64,000 nucleotides of DNA from contig NC_089762.1 in the NCBI RefSeq assembly GCF_040412425.1, positions 16,816,712-16,880,711 on the forward strand, written 5' to 3'. A program made the position numbers and the translations under genes. Source of the stretch: Macrobrachium rosenbergii. Taxonomy: Eukaryota; Arthropoda; Malacostraca; Decapoda; Palaemonidae. A model generated the notes under the pieces. The model saw only the letters and a program-made list of their open reading frames with translations. It did not search any database and was not told the DNA's origin. Numbering within the stretch: position 1 is the first letter of the stretch; the number at the start of each line of letters is the position of its first letter. Positions 16,411 to 29,354 of the stretch are shown here, one piece after another.

Positions 16411-16935
16411 CCCCATTCCTCCCACATCCCTACCCCCAAAAAACCGGTTTAAGCAGGGTGGTCCCTAAACAACCCCCTCCCCCCGGAACCGCAACTCCCT
16501 CATGGAAAACAATAATCCCCCTCCCCTTTCCTCCTCCCCCCTTCCCATCCCTCTTCCCTCTTCCCTTTTCCATGTTTTATGATGAAATAAAATCTGTTGA
16601 GATTAAGTACTATTAAAAAAAAAATTTATGGATTTGTAAGGACAACATTTTTTTTTTATAAAGGTAATGTACAGGTTTTTCATAAAAAAATATAAGTTGC
16701 TTGACCTTTAGAATTTATGAAGTGTTCAGTTAACCTCATGTGGTAAATATGAACCACCTGCATTCCGTTTAGGAGCTGAAGACGGCTTCACGGGATCCTG
16801 GAGTCTTTAAGAAGACGTTATAATCCAATGGGCACATCTCCAGGAATGCTTCAGGAACTGAAGACTGCTTCAAAGGATCTTGGAGTTGTGAAGATGTCTT
16901 TCAAGAATAATCTATTATATTAGTTTCCTTGGCTG

Positions 16936-16971
<36 letters not shown>

Positions 16972-17242
16972 CCCCCCTTTCATTTCCCTTTCCCCTCCCC
17001 TCTCCCTTCTTCCCCCTTCCCCTCCCCTACTCCTTTCCCATTCCTTTTCCCTCTTCCCTTTTTCCCTTTTTCATGTTTTCTGACGCAAATGTGTTGAGAA
17101 TGAGTACAATTAACAAAATGTTTATAGATTTGTAAGGATATAATTTTTTTTATTACATAAGTAATGTACAGGTTTTTCAAATCCAAATATAACTTGCTTG
17201 ACCTTTAGAATTCATATGGAATGTATAATTAACCTCATGTGG

Positions 17243-17562
17243 GTAGGTTTGCTTAAAAAGCAAATGGGTGTTACAGACTAAATACACACACAAAACAAAG
17301 CCACTACAACATCTTCTAAAAACATAAACATCTCACACGTCTCGAACTCTCGACCTACCCGGGCAACAACTTCTCGCTGCTGGGAGAAAGGGTGTTGGGT
17401 CTGGTATCATGTAACATACGCTACCGGAGTCTAAGCGATGTCAGGCAGGGCAGCCGATCGAGACTACGGTCTACCCCAAAGCCAAATCAAAAGTCCTTCA
17501 AAAGAAGGCATCGTGCTTACCCCATACAAAAATGGGAAAAAAGCACGTTAAAAGAAGAAGAA
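17243..17562 (+). repeat. SINE family C, copy inserted into the tandem duplication
   Basis: Its 3' part (AAGCCAAATCAAAAGTCCTT, then AATGGGAAAAAAGCACGTTA and an AGAAGAAGAAG tail) matches the family members at 24711-25067 (reverse) and 61815-61897. The middle block TGGGAGAAAGGGTGTTGGGT also matches 24711-25067. Its 5' end is diverged. GTGG flanks both sides (17239-17242 and 17563-17566), a possible short target duplication. Comparison with unit A gives the empty site directly. Confidence 0.8.
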
Positions 17563-17844
17563 GTGGTAACTATGAACCACCTGCATTATGAGGATCACAG
17601 TAAATACTAATCCTGTTATACAACTGGGGTTTTTAAGATTGAAGGAGACGTTATAATCCATTGGGTATTTCTCCAGGAGGTGGAAAAAAATGATTCCAAA
17701 GACAAATTCCGGATTTCTTCCCGTTTAGGAGCTGAAGACGACTTCACAAGACCCTGGAGTCTTTAAGAATTTAAGAAGGAAGGCTTTAGGAGATAAAGAC
17801 CACTTCAAACGATCCTGGAGTTGTGAAGACATCTTTCAAGAATA

Positions 17845-18151
17845 ATATTTTAATAACCGTCCAGAAATTTTCAACATTAAGTGACCCAACGGCATATAAC
17901 AAAGGATTTTTGGCCGAGCTTTGTTATTTTCGTTTCGAAATGGATTCAGCAGGTAATTCTAGAACAATAGCAGGCACTACTGGGATGGTCTGGAACTGCC
18001 AAAGGCGTCAGCATTGATTCAAAACCCATCAACAGCTGCCCCTGCTCCTACACCAAGATATGGTCAGTTGTTTGTATGACTGGAGGGTAAACAGGGCTGG
18101 TGCTGCCTGTAGACTTTTGCTGACTATTAGTAGTAGGGTTAATTTAGCCTA
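17845..18151. other. Unassigned DNA
   Basis: Follows the tandem duplication. No gene seen. Confidence 0.5.
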
Positions 18152-18495
18152 GGGTATGGATATGGTATGCATATGGGTGTGGGTTTGGTACGCATATGGG
18201 TATGGGATGGGCATGGGTATAGGAATGTTATGGTATGGGTATGGATATGGGTATGTAATGGATATAGGTATGGGTAAGGGTATAGGTGTGGGTATGGGTA
18301 TTGGTACATGTATGGGTATAGGTATGGGTATGGTACAGATATGGGTATGGTACAGATATGGATATGGGTATGGGTATTGGTATGGGCATGGTACTGGTAT
18401 GCGTATTGTATGGATATGGGTACGGTATGGAAACAGATATGGGTATGGATATGGGCATGGGTATAATACAGGTATGGGTATGGTAGGGATATGGG
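18152..18495. repeat. Degenerate (TATGGG)n hexamer array
   Basis: About 340 bp of TATGGG with variants GATATGGG, TACGGG and GGTACAGA. All frames stay open on both strands, giving proline-tyrosine or glycine-methionine shadow proteins of 76-150 residues. These are products of the repeat and not genes. The unit is not the TTAGG arthropod telomere unit. Confidence 0.93.
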
Positions 18496-20320
18496 AACTA
18501 GAAAATGCTAGCGATAGCGAGCCCCTGCTAGTACATATAATAATAACAATAAGTCGAAGAATATTCACTTCCCAATTGATAATATGAGAAAAAAGACCCA
18601 TTAAGTGAAATTTGCGTTTCTACTTTCTTGTTGTTAATATACATTTTGAAAATTAACAATTACCTGAAAGCTGCTCTCGGCCTACCACAGCTTCTGTAAT
18701 TATATGCAGCGTCCTTGTGCTATGATCTTTTAGTCATTGTTTGATATTTATTATTTCAGAAGATTAAGGTATTCAGCCTTTGACACGAGCTCTTGCGCCT
18801 GGAGCAGCCTGTTTATATAACATACAGCCCTTGAACTCGTCCACGGTCCTTTGTGTATGTCCACGTGGTCCTCGCTAATCATTTGCCTTCTTTCAATCTG
18901 GAGGTTTTCAGTAATCCTCTTCTCGCAGTCCTTGAGATGCGATACCCGGTTGGACCTTTTGACCCAGTCCAAATGATATGACTCTTAGAATTAATATGTT
19001 GTGGATGTTATCTAGGTTGCTGAATGTTTTGTTCCCTCTGGTGCGTAGTGAGCTTGTAAGTGCCCCTTCGTTTACTCTCCCTCGACTTTTTGTTATAGTA
19101 ATATGATCTCTTCGGAATTCATCTTATGAAATGTTTTCCCTCGAACGTCAATCCAGATTTCTCCCGGCCTCCCCCGCGTAAGAAAGGTCCCCCTCCCCAC
19201 CCACCCCGCGGGATTATATAAACCAAAGGATCCTTTTCTTCTTCATTGTCTTTGCTTTTGTTACTGTCTATTTTCTTCTTAACTGTAATGTTAGAATAAA
19301 AGATGCACTCATATTCTTAATCTTTTAACTTGATAGCGGTTTCGTTTACCTTTCTTTCATATGGTTACCTTATTATAGCTTGGTCGTTATAATTTTATTT
19401 CTTTTTTCCTAACTAACATAAATATTTTATTTTGCTTTCTTCATATTTTCCTCTGTGAACAATTCAGCGTATAATGAAACTAATTTTCACGAGATTATTT
19501 TGTTTTCCTCTATGCAATTTGGATTTCTTGTTGCTTTCAATTACGATTTTATCTAAACTCCAAATTACTCATTTTTTCAAGCATTTCAAGCGTTTTCCAT
19601 TGCTGGCATATTTCGTATCATAACGAAAAATTTTAAAATCTATAGCTCATAGCTATAAATTTTCAAAAACTTATTTTCATTGTTCACAATCCTTTTCCCA
19701 AGTCATTTTATAAAAGGGATGCCCATCTTCAATCTCGCACTGGCTAATTTGTACCGAAAGTACATCCTCTTTGAAACGCAATACGCCTTCAGTATCATCC
19801 TACACTTTCCAGGTAAAACGTGATCGTATATTCGCACCAGGGTAATTAACCTTTGTCATGACATTTCACCCACGGCGTTCCTTGTAAGAGTTTGGTTATC
19901 GAATGCTCCTGAGTTCCCTCTAGCCTAAGATGCCTTACATTAGCTGACTATAAAATTCATAACCCGTATTCAGGAGGTTATGTTATCATCTGTACCTTGA
20001 GAAAATGAAGTGTGTTGGTCTCTGGCATAAATGAAAAGAAATGTGTATAGAACAGAAAACGCATGCAGAGTTTTTCATAATCCATGTGTTTGTTAGTGTA
20101 GTTTGCATTTTTGGAATGAGATTTTACAGCGCTTATCGTTAAGAGTTTCTCTTTTCTAAATATCGTACAAAATAAATGGTCTACAAAACAGGAGAGGAAC
20201 CTAAGATTTTCTTTTTGAATATGTTAAAGAATGGCAGGAATGTAACAGCTAAATAATGGAAAATGTAAAAGGGAAAAAACAACACCCCACTGAGTAACGA
20301 GATTTTACATACATACACAA
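18496..20320. other. Unassigned DNA
   Basis: No supported gene. A locally GC-rich stretch at about 19160-19212 precedes the promoter-like site at 19215. Downstream sequence is AT-rich with no long frame. Confidence 0.5.
19215..19250 (+). promoter_or_regulatory. Candidate TATA/initiator core promoter
   Basis: TATATAA at 19215-19221 follows a C/G-rich run. TCATTG at 19243-19248 has its A 30 bases downstream of the first T of the TATA word, the usual arthropod TATA-to-initiator spacing. No convincing coding exon follows nearby, and in AT-rich DNA such words arise by chance. Confidence 0.25.
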
Positions 20321-21509
<1,189 letters not shown>

Positions 21510-22346
21510 TAGACTTATTGTAAATTGACTGGTGTCACAACTACCAGTGTCTCTGAGCTCGAAACTGAAAAGAAATCGAGGAAAATATGTCTTCATATTT
21601 TCTTCCTAGGAGAATACAAAAACAAAAATATATGTATAAAAACTATTTTTTCTCTACAGATAGCTTGTTTCTGTACACCAATGTCATTTTAGGCTTAGGA
21701 GAAATTTTTTATAAATTTTAAGACCATTTTAAGCATTTTGTCAATATCACATTATTTACTTTTGAGGAAAATCTTGAGGAGTACATAGAACGATACAAGA
21801 AATAAAACTTGAAAGGCACAGGAAACTGAACACACCAGAAGTTGTGAAAAAGATTTTGATAATTATCATACCAAAAACTAATTTAGCCCTCCCCCTCGAG
21901 AACAGAAAAATTTATTGTATACTGTTAAAAGGATAAACAGAAGCAATCTAAGAATCTCACTCTCTCGATTATCCAGATTCGTTTTAAGGAAAACACAAAT
22001 TTGCCCATGCCACAAATCTTTGCCCTTCGAACAAACAAATAACACTATTATCTTTGATCTCATAAAAATTATCATTCGATTTGCACCACAATTTCTTTAG
22101 TTATCGATTTGTATGTCACTCGAAATGAACGTTATGATAAATTTTGTTTATATTATACACCTCTACATTTTAGGTGTTGAATTATCAGCGTATTACACGA
22201 GACGAATACTAAACTGATGTCAGGTACAAATTAAACGATAAAAGTAATTTACATAATATATTTTTTTCTCTTTATTACAAAGATATTCAAATACAGATCC
22301 ATCTCCTAATACTGGCTTAAAGTCAGAAAGGATTTAAAAATGGAAC

Positions 22347-22347
<1 letters not shown>
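21510..22347. other. Unassigned AT-rich DNA
   Basis: No gene or shared repeat seen. Confidence 0.5.

Positions 22348-22380
<33 letters not shown>
22348..22380. repeat. (TTA)n microsatellite, probable SINE tail
   Basis: Eleven TTA units directly beside the 3' end of the SINE fragment at 22390-22443. In that element's minus-strand sense this is a (TAA)n tail. Confidence 0.9.
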
Positions 22381-22381
<1 letters not shown>

Positions 22382-22389
22382 AATAGTTT

Positions 22390-22443
22390 AACCAGACCAC
22401 TGAGCAGATTAACGGCTCTCATAGGGCTGGCCCGAAGGATTAA
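22390..22443 (-). repeat. SINE family F, 3' fragment
   Basis: ACCAGACCACTGAGCAGATT and GGCTGGCCCGAAGGATTA match the 3' end of the full element at 43106-43378. Only this end is present. Confidence 0.8.
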
Positions 22444-22459
22444 AATGAAATGGTGTACC

Positions 22460-22530
22460 AGGTCTATGCCATTGTCCAAGCACTGGGACTAAATGAATAA
22501 TGACAACGAAACTGTAAAGATAAATATGCA
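22460..22530 (+). repeat. SINE family G, diverged fragment
   Basis: CCAAGCACTGGGAC and the following bases resemble the start of the element at 38695-39008, with several gaps. Fused directly to the family F fragment. Confidence 0.45.
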
Positions 22531-22742
22531 GAAAAGCATATGCTTTCACACTGAACATACGCACACATCAAATACATTTACTCACGTTTCCATCTGCACA
22601 ATAAAAAAAAAAACTAATAATAAAATTCAGAACAAGTTAGGGTTTTGAAAATTCGTATTTTCTTATTTATTAAATGCCCCATGGGCTTCTGTATTTTCAT
22701 AAATTACTTTTTATATTTTATCAATTAATTTACAGCTCCTCA

Positions 22743-23890
22743 TCAATATGAAAATTCGAACAATTGAAAATGTTGTAGATCCTGATAAAATTTCAGTGAC
22801 AGATCTATTTCGGAAACTTGACAACCGTGTTGGTTATATTTTGGACATTGACACAACACATGTTTTACTGTTATTATCACTTTGCATTCTGAGCATTCGG
22901 GAGCTGGGTTATGTGGGTTGTTCATTAAGTGTCCATGTGTCATAAGAGTATGGCCTACTTGGTCTATAATGAAATGAACTCCATTTTCTAACAGCAGGTT
23001 TTATTTGCTTCAACTTATTAGTTTCAGGTTCTTGATTCCATATATTTTGCCATTATTTATAATACCTATTTTTACGAGTGCTACATAACTATTAACAGGG
23101 ATATTTATATTTGATCTTGTCATATGGGTTGCTTTTTTTGCTGCTTTATCAGCCTCTTCATTTCCCTTGATCCCTACATGGGCAGGGATCCAACATATTT
23201 CTATATTTTTCCCATTATTATACAACTTATCGGCTAATAACTTGTTGTAAAATGTTATTTTTCGGGTTGTAACTTTGAATGGCTTCTATGGCTCTTCTAG
23301 AGTCGCTAAAAATCACAAAAGTATTACCCGAGATTTCTTTAATTATTTTTATAGCTGATGCTATTGCGCATAACTCAGCTATAAATAGAGAGGGATTATC
23401 AGGTAGAGAGAACTGATGTGTTTTGTTTTGGGATACTGCAGCATATCCCACTCCGTATTGTGATTTAGATCCGTCTGTGTATATTGTGTAATGTGGATAT
23501 TTTCGGGTTATATGTTCTATTGTATGTTGTCTATGGTGTTCTGGGGTATATGAGTAACTTTTTGATAAATATTTTAAGTGTGTGCAAATTCTTATTTTAT
23601 TCATAGTCCAAGGAGGACGTAATTTTACTATTTCAGGCAATTACATATTCATATTTAATGACTGAAACAACCTTCTAACTCTAACAGGGACAGGTGGTGA
23701 GTGATTGTTTATAAACCTCTTAATTCAAATAATCTTTTTGTTAGAGAATCACTTGTCTGAATTCTCATAGCGCTCTTCATTGTTACAAACTCTCTATGGA
23801 GAGACAGTGGTAGTTCACATTCAACTAATCACGATGAGGTTGGGCTGACCTACAGGCTCCTGAGCATACTCTAAGGCCTTCATTGTGACA
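22743..23890 (-). pseudogene. 3' end of an RNase H-bearing LINE (I/Jockey-like group)
   Basis: The minus strand encodes, in order, a degraded post-RT segment (ECELPLSLHREFVTMKSA, near 23830), an RNase H domain (YTIYTDGSKSQYGVGYAAV, then LFIAELCAIASAI, then [14 protein letters not shown] in 23640-23227) and its C-terminal part after a frameshift ([20 protein letters not shown], 23225-23010). A terminal Cys/His module follows (CSECKVIITVKHVLCQC, 22943-22743). RNase H followed by a CCHC-type tail is typical of the I and some Jockey-related clades. The D-E-D carboxylates of RNase H are visible. RT and endonuclease are missing, so this is a 5'-truncated, frameshifted copy. Confidence 0.9.
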
Positions 23891-24246
23891 AACATGAAGT
23901 AATAGAGGAACTGAAGATTATAAATGACGGGAATCTGAAGGAAGGAAGAATTCCAAAGTTTAGCAATAAGGGGAAAATAATGTCAGCAAACAGTGCAATT
24001 TGAGTTAACCAAGCTAATGAACACCAGGCGGGGAATAGGATGCAGTTAAGAAGGTCACAATGAGGCGACGACCCATGCGGGACGAAACCTAATACTCAGG
24101 TCACGGGCCTGGATTAGGACAGGGAGCCGTTTGCCATCTTTGGCATATGCATGCATCCAGCCATGCACAAGTTATTTTCATTATTTGGCCCTTGAAGATG
24201 GAGGCTTGGAAATAAACAATTTGCTTTTTTGAACCTTCTGTATTAT
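23891..24246. other. Unassigned DNA
   Basis: Moderate GC content at about 24020-24160 and AATAAA at about 24211 on the plus strand. No coding frame recognised. Confidence 0.4.
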
Positions 24247-24631
<385 letters not shown>

Positions 24632-24691
<60 letters not shown>

Positions 24692-24710
24692 AATCATATA
24701 TATATATATA
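24632..24710. repeat. (TA)n microsatellite
   Basis: TA run between the fold-back and the next SINE. Confidence 0.97.
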
Positions 24711-25066
24711 TCTTCTTCTTCTTCTTTAACGTGCTTTTATTCCCATTTTTGTAATATGGAAGGACTTTTTGATTTGGCTTTTGAATATGGTCTCGATAAA
24801 TGAACCCCGGTACGTATGTTTCAATTCATACCAGACTCAACGCCCTTTCTTCCCAGGGAAGTGAAGCGCGGGTATGGCGAGAGTTCGTGCTGGAGATGTT
24901 TGTTAATGTTGTATTGTTTGTTTTTGTGTGTGTATTTAGCAGAACTGGGATTACATAAAATCCCGGATGTCTAGGATAGTCAAAGGCTGCCTCGCACCAG
25001 TCGGCTGCGTTTGAACTTTTCCTCTACGAAGTCCGAAGCTGCTGTAACCGACTGGAGCCATCGAGG

Positions 25067-25067
<1 letters not shown>
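24711..25067 (-). repeat. SINE family C, full-length tRNA-derived copy
   Basis: On the minus strand the head reads ATGGCTCCAGTCGGTTAC (A-box region) and AAGTTCAAACGC (B-box-like), about 35 bases apart. The body follows, and the 3' end is AAAAGCACGTTAAAG with an AAGAAGAAG tail (plus TCTTCTTCTTC at 24711). The body is shared with 17243-17562. The head sits against a (TA)n tract, as does the tail. About 357 bp. Confidence 0.82.
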
Positions 25068-25068
<1 letters not shown>

Positions 25069-25151
<83 letters not shown>

Positions 25152-25261
25152 CTGTATATATATACACAGTATATACAGTATATATATATATATACATATA
25201 TATATTTATTTATTATATGTATAATTATATATATAATATATAAGCAGAGAGAGAGAGAGAG
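25069..25261. repeat. (TA)n and short (GA)n microsatellite
   Basis: TA run to about 25240 with interruptions, then GA at 25246-25261. Confidence 0.95.
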
Positions 25262-25643
25262 ATTATGTGATTATGTAGATGATTCATTGTAACAATTTTT
25301 GTTTTACTGACTGCACCTAGGGTTAGATAGTTAAAGAATGATTGCGCATCGTGCATCCTACGTCACTTTTATTCTGTAACTAAATCTTCAAGTAAGTCTG
25401 AAGATTGAGTTACAAAGATAAAATGCTTAAACTATATAAATCGCTCTTTCTGAGAAGCCCATATAGAAACTAGGCATTATTTCCAGATATACGGACAACG
25501 CTTACATAAACAATGTACTTTTAAATCTAAATCTACAAAAAGCAGAAATGGTATCAAATATATTCCAGAAAAGCAATCATACTAAAATGTTTTTAGGCAC
25601 GGCTAAACCAAATATAATATCTTTGGGTTGTCCCCATTTAATG

Positions 25644-25648
<5 letters not shown>
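25262..25648. other. Unassigned DNA
   Basis: No gene seen. Confidence 0.5.
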
Positions 25649-25701
<53 letters not shown>

Positions 25702-25752
25702 CAGTATGTGTGTATATAAATATATATATATATATACTGTATATATATATAA
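25649..25752. repeat. (TA)n microsatellite
   Basis: TA run interrupted at about 25697-25720. Confidence 0.96.
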
Positions 25753-28257
25753 TTGTTCATATTTTATATAGTCTAAACTCGTACTAATTGTTCACTTTCC
25801 TTGTTTCAAACACAGACAAATCGTTTTCATTCACGTTGTGGACTGCAAGCCATGATTCTGTAAATGTACTTTTATTTACATTTTTCTCTCTTTTCTGTTG
25901 ATGGAACCATATTTTCAATTATCTAAGGTGTGCAAGTGGTAGAACAGATGCCTGAACGTTAATTTGCATGCTATCTGTAATATAATTTTTATGCTGTACC
26001 TCTCAACCCTTATTCTGTTTTAACGAAGAAAAAGTCTTGTTATTTCTACAGCCTGAAAAACGTTATGTAAAATGAACTAATATGAGAAATTTACAGCATA
26101 ATGATTATTTCATGTTATCTTAATTTAAGGTAAGATGGGACATGCTTAAAGATTTCTTCCCATATATTCTCCATTAGTACTTGAATTATTTATAGACAAA
26201 AATGTACATAACTTGTCTAACTTTCACTAGATTTAGTAAACACTGAATGGAATTGTAATCATTCTATGATTACTGGATAAATCAATCGACATTCACTTCC
26301 CTTTTTTTATTCTGCTTTTGATTGTGATTACTTAATGGGTGGGTCCCTAATCTACCGCATCATTTAAATCTTGAATATTTTTACCTCACTATACTACCCG
26401 TGATTTGTATGTTGTGCCCTGATTAACTAATACAGTTTCTCTCAGAGAACAAACTATATTCAACATACTAACATTTGGTTTAATGGAAAACTCTCTTTCT
26501 TCTGTTTTAATTACTCTGTACTCCGTTTACTTAGCATTTCTTAGCCTTATTGTTTTCATTCATCCTTAATTCCGACATTCATTTTTCCATTTTCTACATA
26601 CGACTAAACCATTAATACACAGGTTAATCGTTACTTTATCTAAGCTATTTACCAATCTTGCTATACCGCTCACCATTTAACGTTCCTTAATTAATTATAC
26701 TGCACAGGTAATTCATTACAACAGGTTTCACTTTTCCTTTTCTTAAAACTTCTTCATTTACACAAGCAGCGGCCAAATTCCCCTCCGCATGATTCTGTTC
26801 CTTCCCTGGACATTTTTCTTCTCTTTCCTACCAATTGTCAAGTTCTGCCTGCACTACTAACTCCAACTTTGATCTCATGTTCAACTTTATTCTCATGTTC
26901 TCCTTCATCCTATGTTCATCCTTGGGAATTATACTACACTCTCGCTACTCTAGCGAAATGGCTGAAACTGGATTAGCACCACTGACGAGCAGTACCAAAC
27001 TCATCATTTTACTGGAAAACGTAAGGTGGAAAAGTAAGTTATTGAGCGAGTAACATGATTCTCAAAGAAACCAATTTGTCATTAGAATATCGAAGGGACG
27101 CTGCAGTGCCCTGCAGGGAAGTCAAGAGTGATGGGGAGATGCAAGCTGGTACTAATATGGAGTGTTCTCAGTAAGTACCTTGTAAGAATAATTCACCGTG
27201 ACATCGAGGTGTGGTCACAGGCGACAACTTGCGCCGCCACATCTTCAAGTACTTGTAGGCCTAGTTTTAAATAAGCACCATAAAACATAAGGATGGTTTT
27301 AGTGTTTGTTTTCATTAATCTTTATAAGCACATGAAAACTGTAAAAATAAATGTTAAAATTCTACTTGTTAAATGTTAATACGTAAACAATTTACTGAAT
27401 TTAAAAGCTAAAATAGCAAAAAGAAAAACCGAAAAAACACTGGACACTTGTTATATCTTTTTTTCTTCCTTTCGTTTATGGGTGTTTTGTTGTTGCTGAA
27501 TTTACTCTTTATGTAGTCTGTTTTGTCTCGAATATTTTCATTTCATCGCTTTAAAACATAGCTTGACATATTCAGAATCGTCCAGAAATTCTCCCTTTCA
27601 CTCATTTCTTCCATTTCTGGGCATAAACACAATCTCTATGAATTTCTCATTTCGCATTCAAGCTTGGCCATATAATCCTTGGAATCACGCTTTTGTGCGC
27701 CTTCACCCGTTATCCAAGTCTTCCTGACACTGACATTACAAGCGCTATCCATTCCCTGTCTGCCTTTCTATGCCAACCCTGACACAATCTCTTTTTGCGC
27801 TTTCAATTTAGCCCAAGTACCATAGTATAAAGCTTTTTTTTTTTCCTTACACAAACCATATGTAATATGTTTAATCTTCCTGTACCACATTCGCGCACAT
27901 TCAAAATCCCAACACTCAATATTTATTCCTTCTCTGGGTTCTTTAATCTTTTATTTTGTTTTTTCCAACACAGAGGATAGGGTAAACAACTACAAACCAC
28001 AACCCACAGGACTATTCATTTTAATTCTATTCAACAACGAGCAATAAGGATGGTATTATTAGTATCTTTTTATTTCCGGTTTCCTACATAAGTGAAAAAG
28101 TGTGTCCGAGTATACGAAGCGGCCGATGCTATTCAATTTGTAAGGAGGGTTCACCCGTTTCAACAGACAAAGGTCGAACGAAGCAGTGTTTTTTTATTTT
28201 CCTTGATGTTAACTTCTATCAGAGGAATCAACTAAGTAAAAAAATGTATACACACAC

Positions 28258-28258
<1 letters not shown>
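25753..28258. other. Unassigned AT-rich DNA
   Basis: About 2.5 kb without a recognised domain or shared repeat. The largest frame is 72 codons (26835-27053 plus) and looks like chance. Confidence 0.55.
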
Positions 28259-28323
<65 letters not shown>

Positions 28324-28350
28324 TAAATATATATAAAATAATATATATAT
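28259..28350. repeat. (TA)n microsatellite
   Basis: TA run, imperfect after 28318. Confidence 0.96.
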
Positions 28351-28505
28351 ATTTTAAACAAATTGAGAAATAACAGTTCTTCTCATCAGGTTGAAGAGAG
28401 ACAGTTGGTCTCTGAAATGAAGCCTTTTATTTTCTACATTTTGGCGTTTTTATGGGCTCCTTTAAATTTGGTCGGATTCTGTTTTAACAGAAAATATTTC
28501 ACAGT

Positions 28506-28523
28506 CATATATATATATATATA

Positions 28524-28604
<81 letters not shown>
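28506..28604. repeat. (TA)n microsatellite
   Basis: TA run with a short TG interruption near 28524. Confidence 0.97.
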
Positions 28605-28606
<2 letters not shown>

Positions 28607-28734
28607 ATAGACAGATGGAAGATTATGACGAGTTGATATCCAATTGAATATTTACTGTATCTCAATGTTCGAGGCTTGAATTACGGAAAAATATTATTCA
28701 CAATGATACTTGAAACGCAATCATATCAAAAACA

Positions 28735-28737
<3 letters not shown>

Positions 28738-28797
<60 letters not shown>
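28738..28797. repeat. (GA)n microsatellite
   Basis: Thirty GA units. Confidence 0.98.
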
Positions 28798-28801
<4 letters not shown>

Positions 28802-29123
28802 AGGGCAAGGCATGCCCTCATTCCCTCCCTGCCACACCCGGCTCGTCCTCCGTATGGTATTCATGTTTCCCTTTCGTCATGGTACCTTCGGTGTGGTCAG
28901 TGGTAAGTTAAAATGGAATAAGAAATATGACTGAGGAAATCTCACCCACACCGAGAGAAGGTTAAGATAGCATGCATAAGGCTTTCTTCTCCTCTCCATT
29001 ATTACGCAACCGGATTTCACATCACGGAGGGAATACGATAAAGCGGCTTGTGTTGTTTTCCGAATTATCTCTGACAATATTTACTTAAGGGTCTATTACA
29101 GTGGTTTCTTCTCTAGATACTTA
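28798..29123. other. Unassigned; contains a strong donor-like word
   Basis: A 105-bp GC-richer stretch ends in CAGTGGTAAGT (GT at 28903). The frame before it is open but has no recognised domain, and no acceptor precedes it because the upstream side is the GA repeat. Confidence 0.2.
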
Positions 29124-29354
29124 TCATTTACATGAACATTTCCATTTGTAGCAGTATTTCTGTACTTTGACCACACAACCATACCATCTTTCCACAAAAA
29201 CCTCCATCAAAGCTTCAGTTTCACCGTCATATTCCTTCTCCACTGCCATCGTCGTCCCCTGAAGCCGTCGTAACCTTACATATGTCAGAGAGTCGTGATG
29301 AGAACCATCTTCATCATTTTCCTTACTAACATCATCGTTGTAATTATCGTCGAT
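29124..29354 (-). other. Open acidic minus-strand frame, unassigned
   Basis: Seventy-seven codons without a stop, rich in Asp/Glu/Asn at its start (ENDEDGSHHDS) and ending YKWKCSCK before a TGA. Two further short acidic frames in other phases continue upstream to about 29430, as a decayed coding segment would. No family recognised; low-complexity GAT/ATC repetition is an alternative explanation. Confidence 0.2.

Larger units (their letters stand above)
16331..17844 (+). repeat. 579-bp tandem duplication, second copy interrupted by a SINE
   Basis: Unit A (16331-16909) and unit B (16910-17844) both start ATCTATTATATTA. Both run through a GT repeat, a C/T-rich tract, a TTTGTAAGGA block and AACCTCATGTGG, and end in CTGGAGTTGTGAAGA. 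Unit B is longer because a SINE (17243-17562) was inserted into it. A shorter diverged repeat (AGGAGCTGAAGAC ... CTGGAGTCTTTAAGAA) recurs within and between the units. Confidence 0.88.

Noticed and set aside
18152..18495. Telomeric repeat
   Set aside because: The unit is TATGGG and not TTAGG, the array is degenerate and internal.
18149..18601. 150-residue Pro-Tyr-rich and 143-residue Gly-Met-rich frames
   Set aside because: Products of the TATGGG hexamer array in both strands; no start or splice context and no sequence outside the repeat.
28799..28910. Coding exon ending at the CAGTG/GTAAGT donor
   Set aside because: Only a donor-like word supports it; the upstream side is a GA repeat with no acceptor and the frame is unrecognised.
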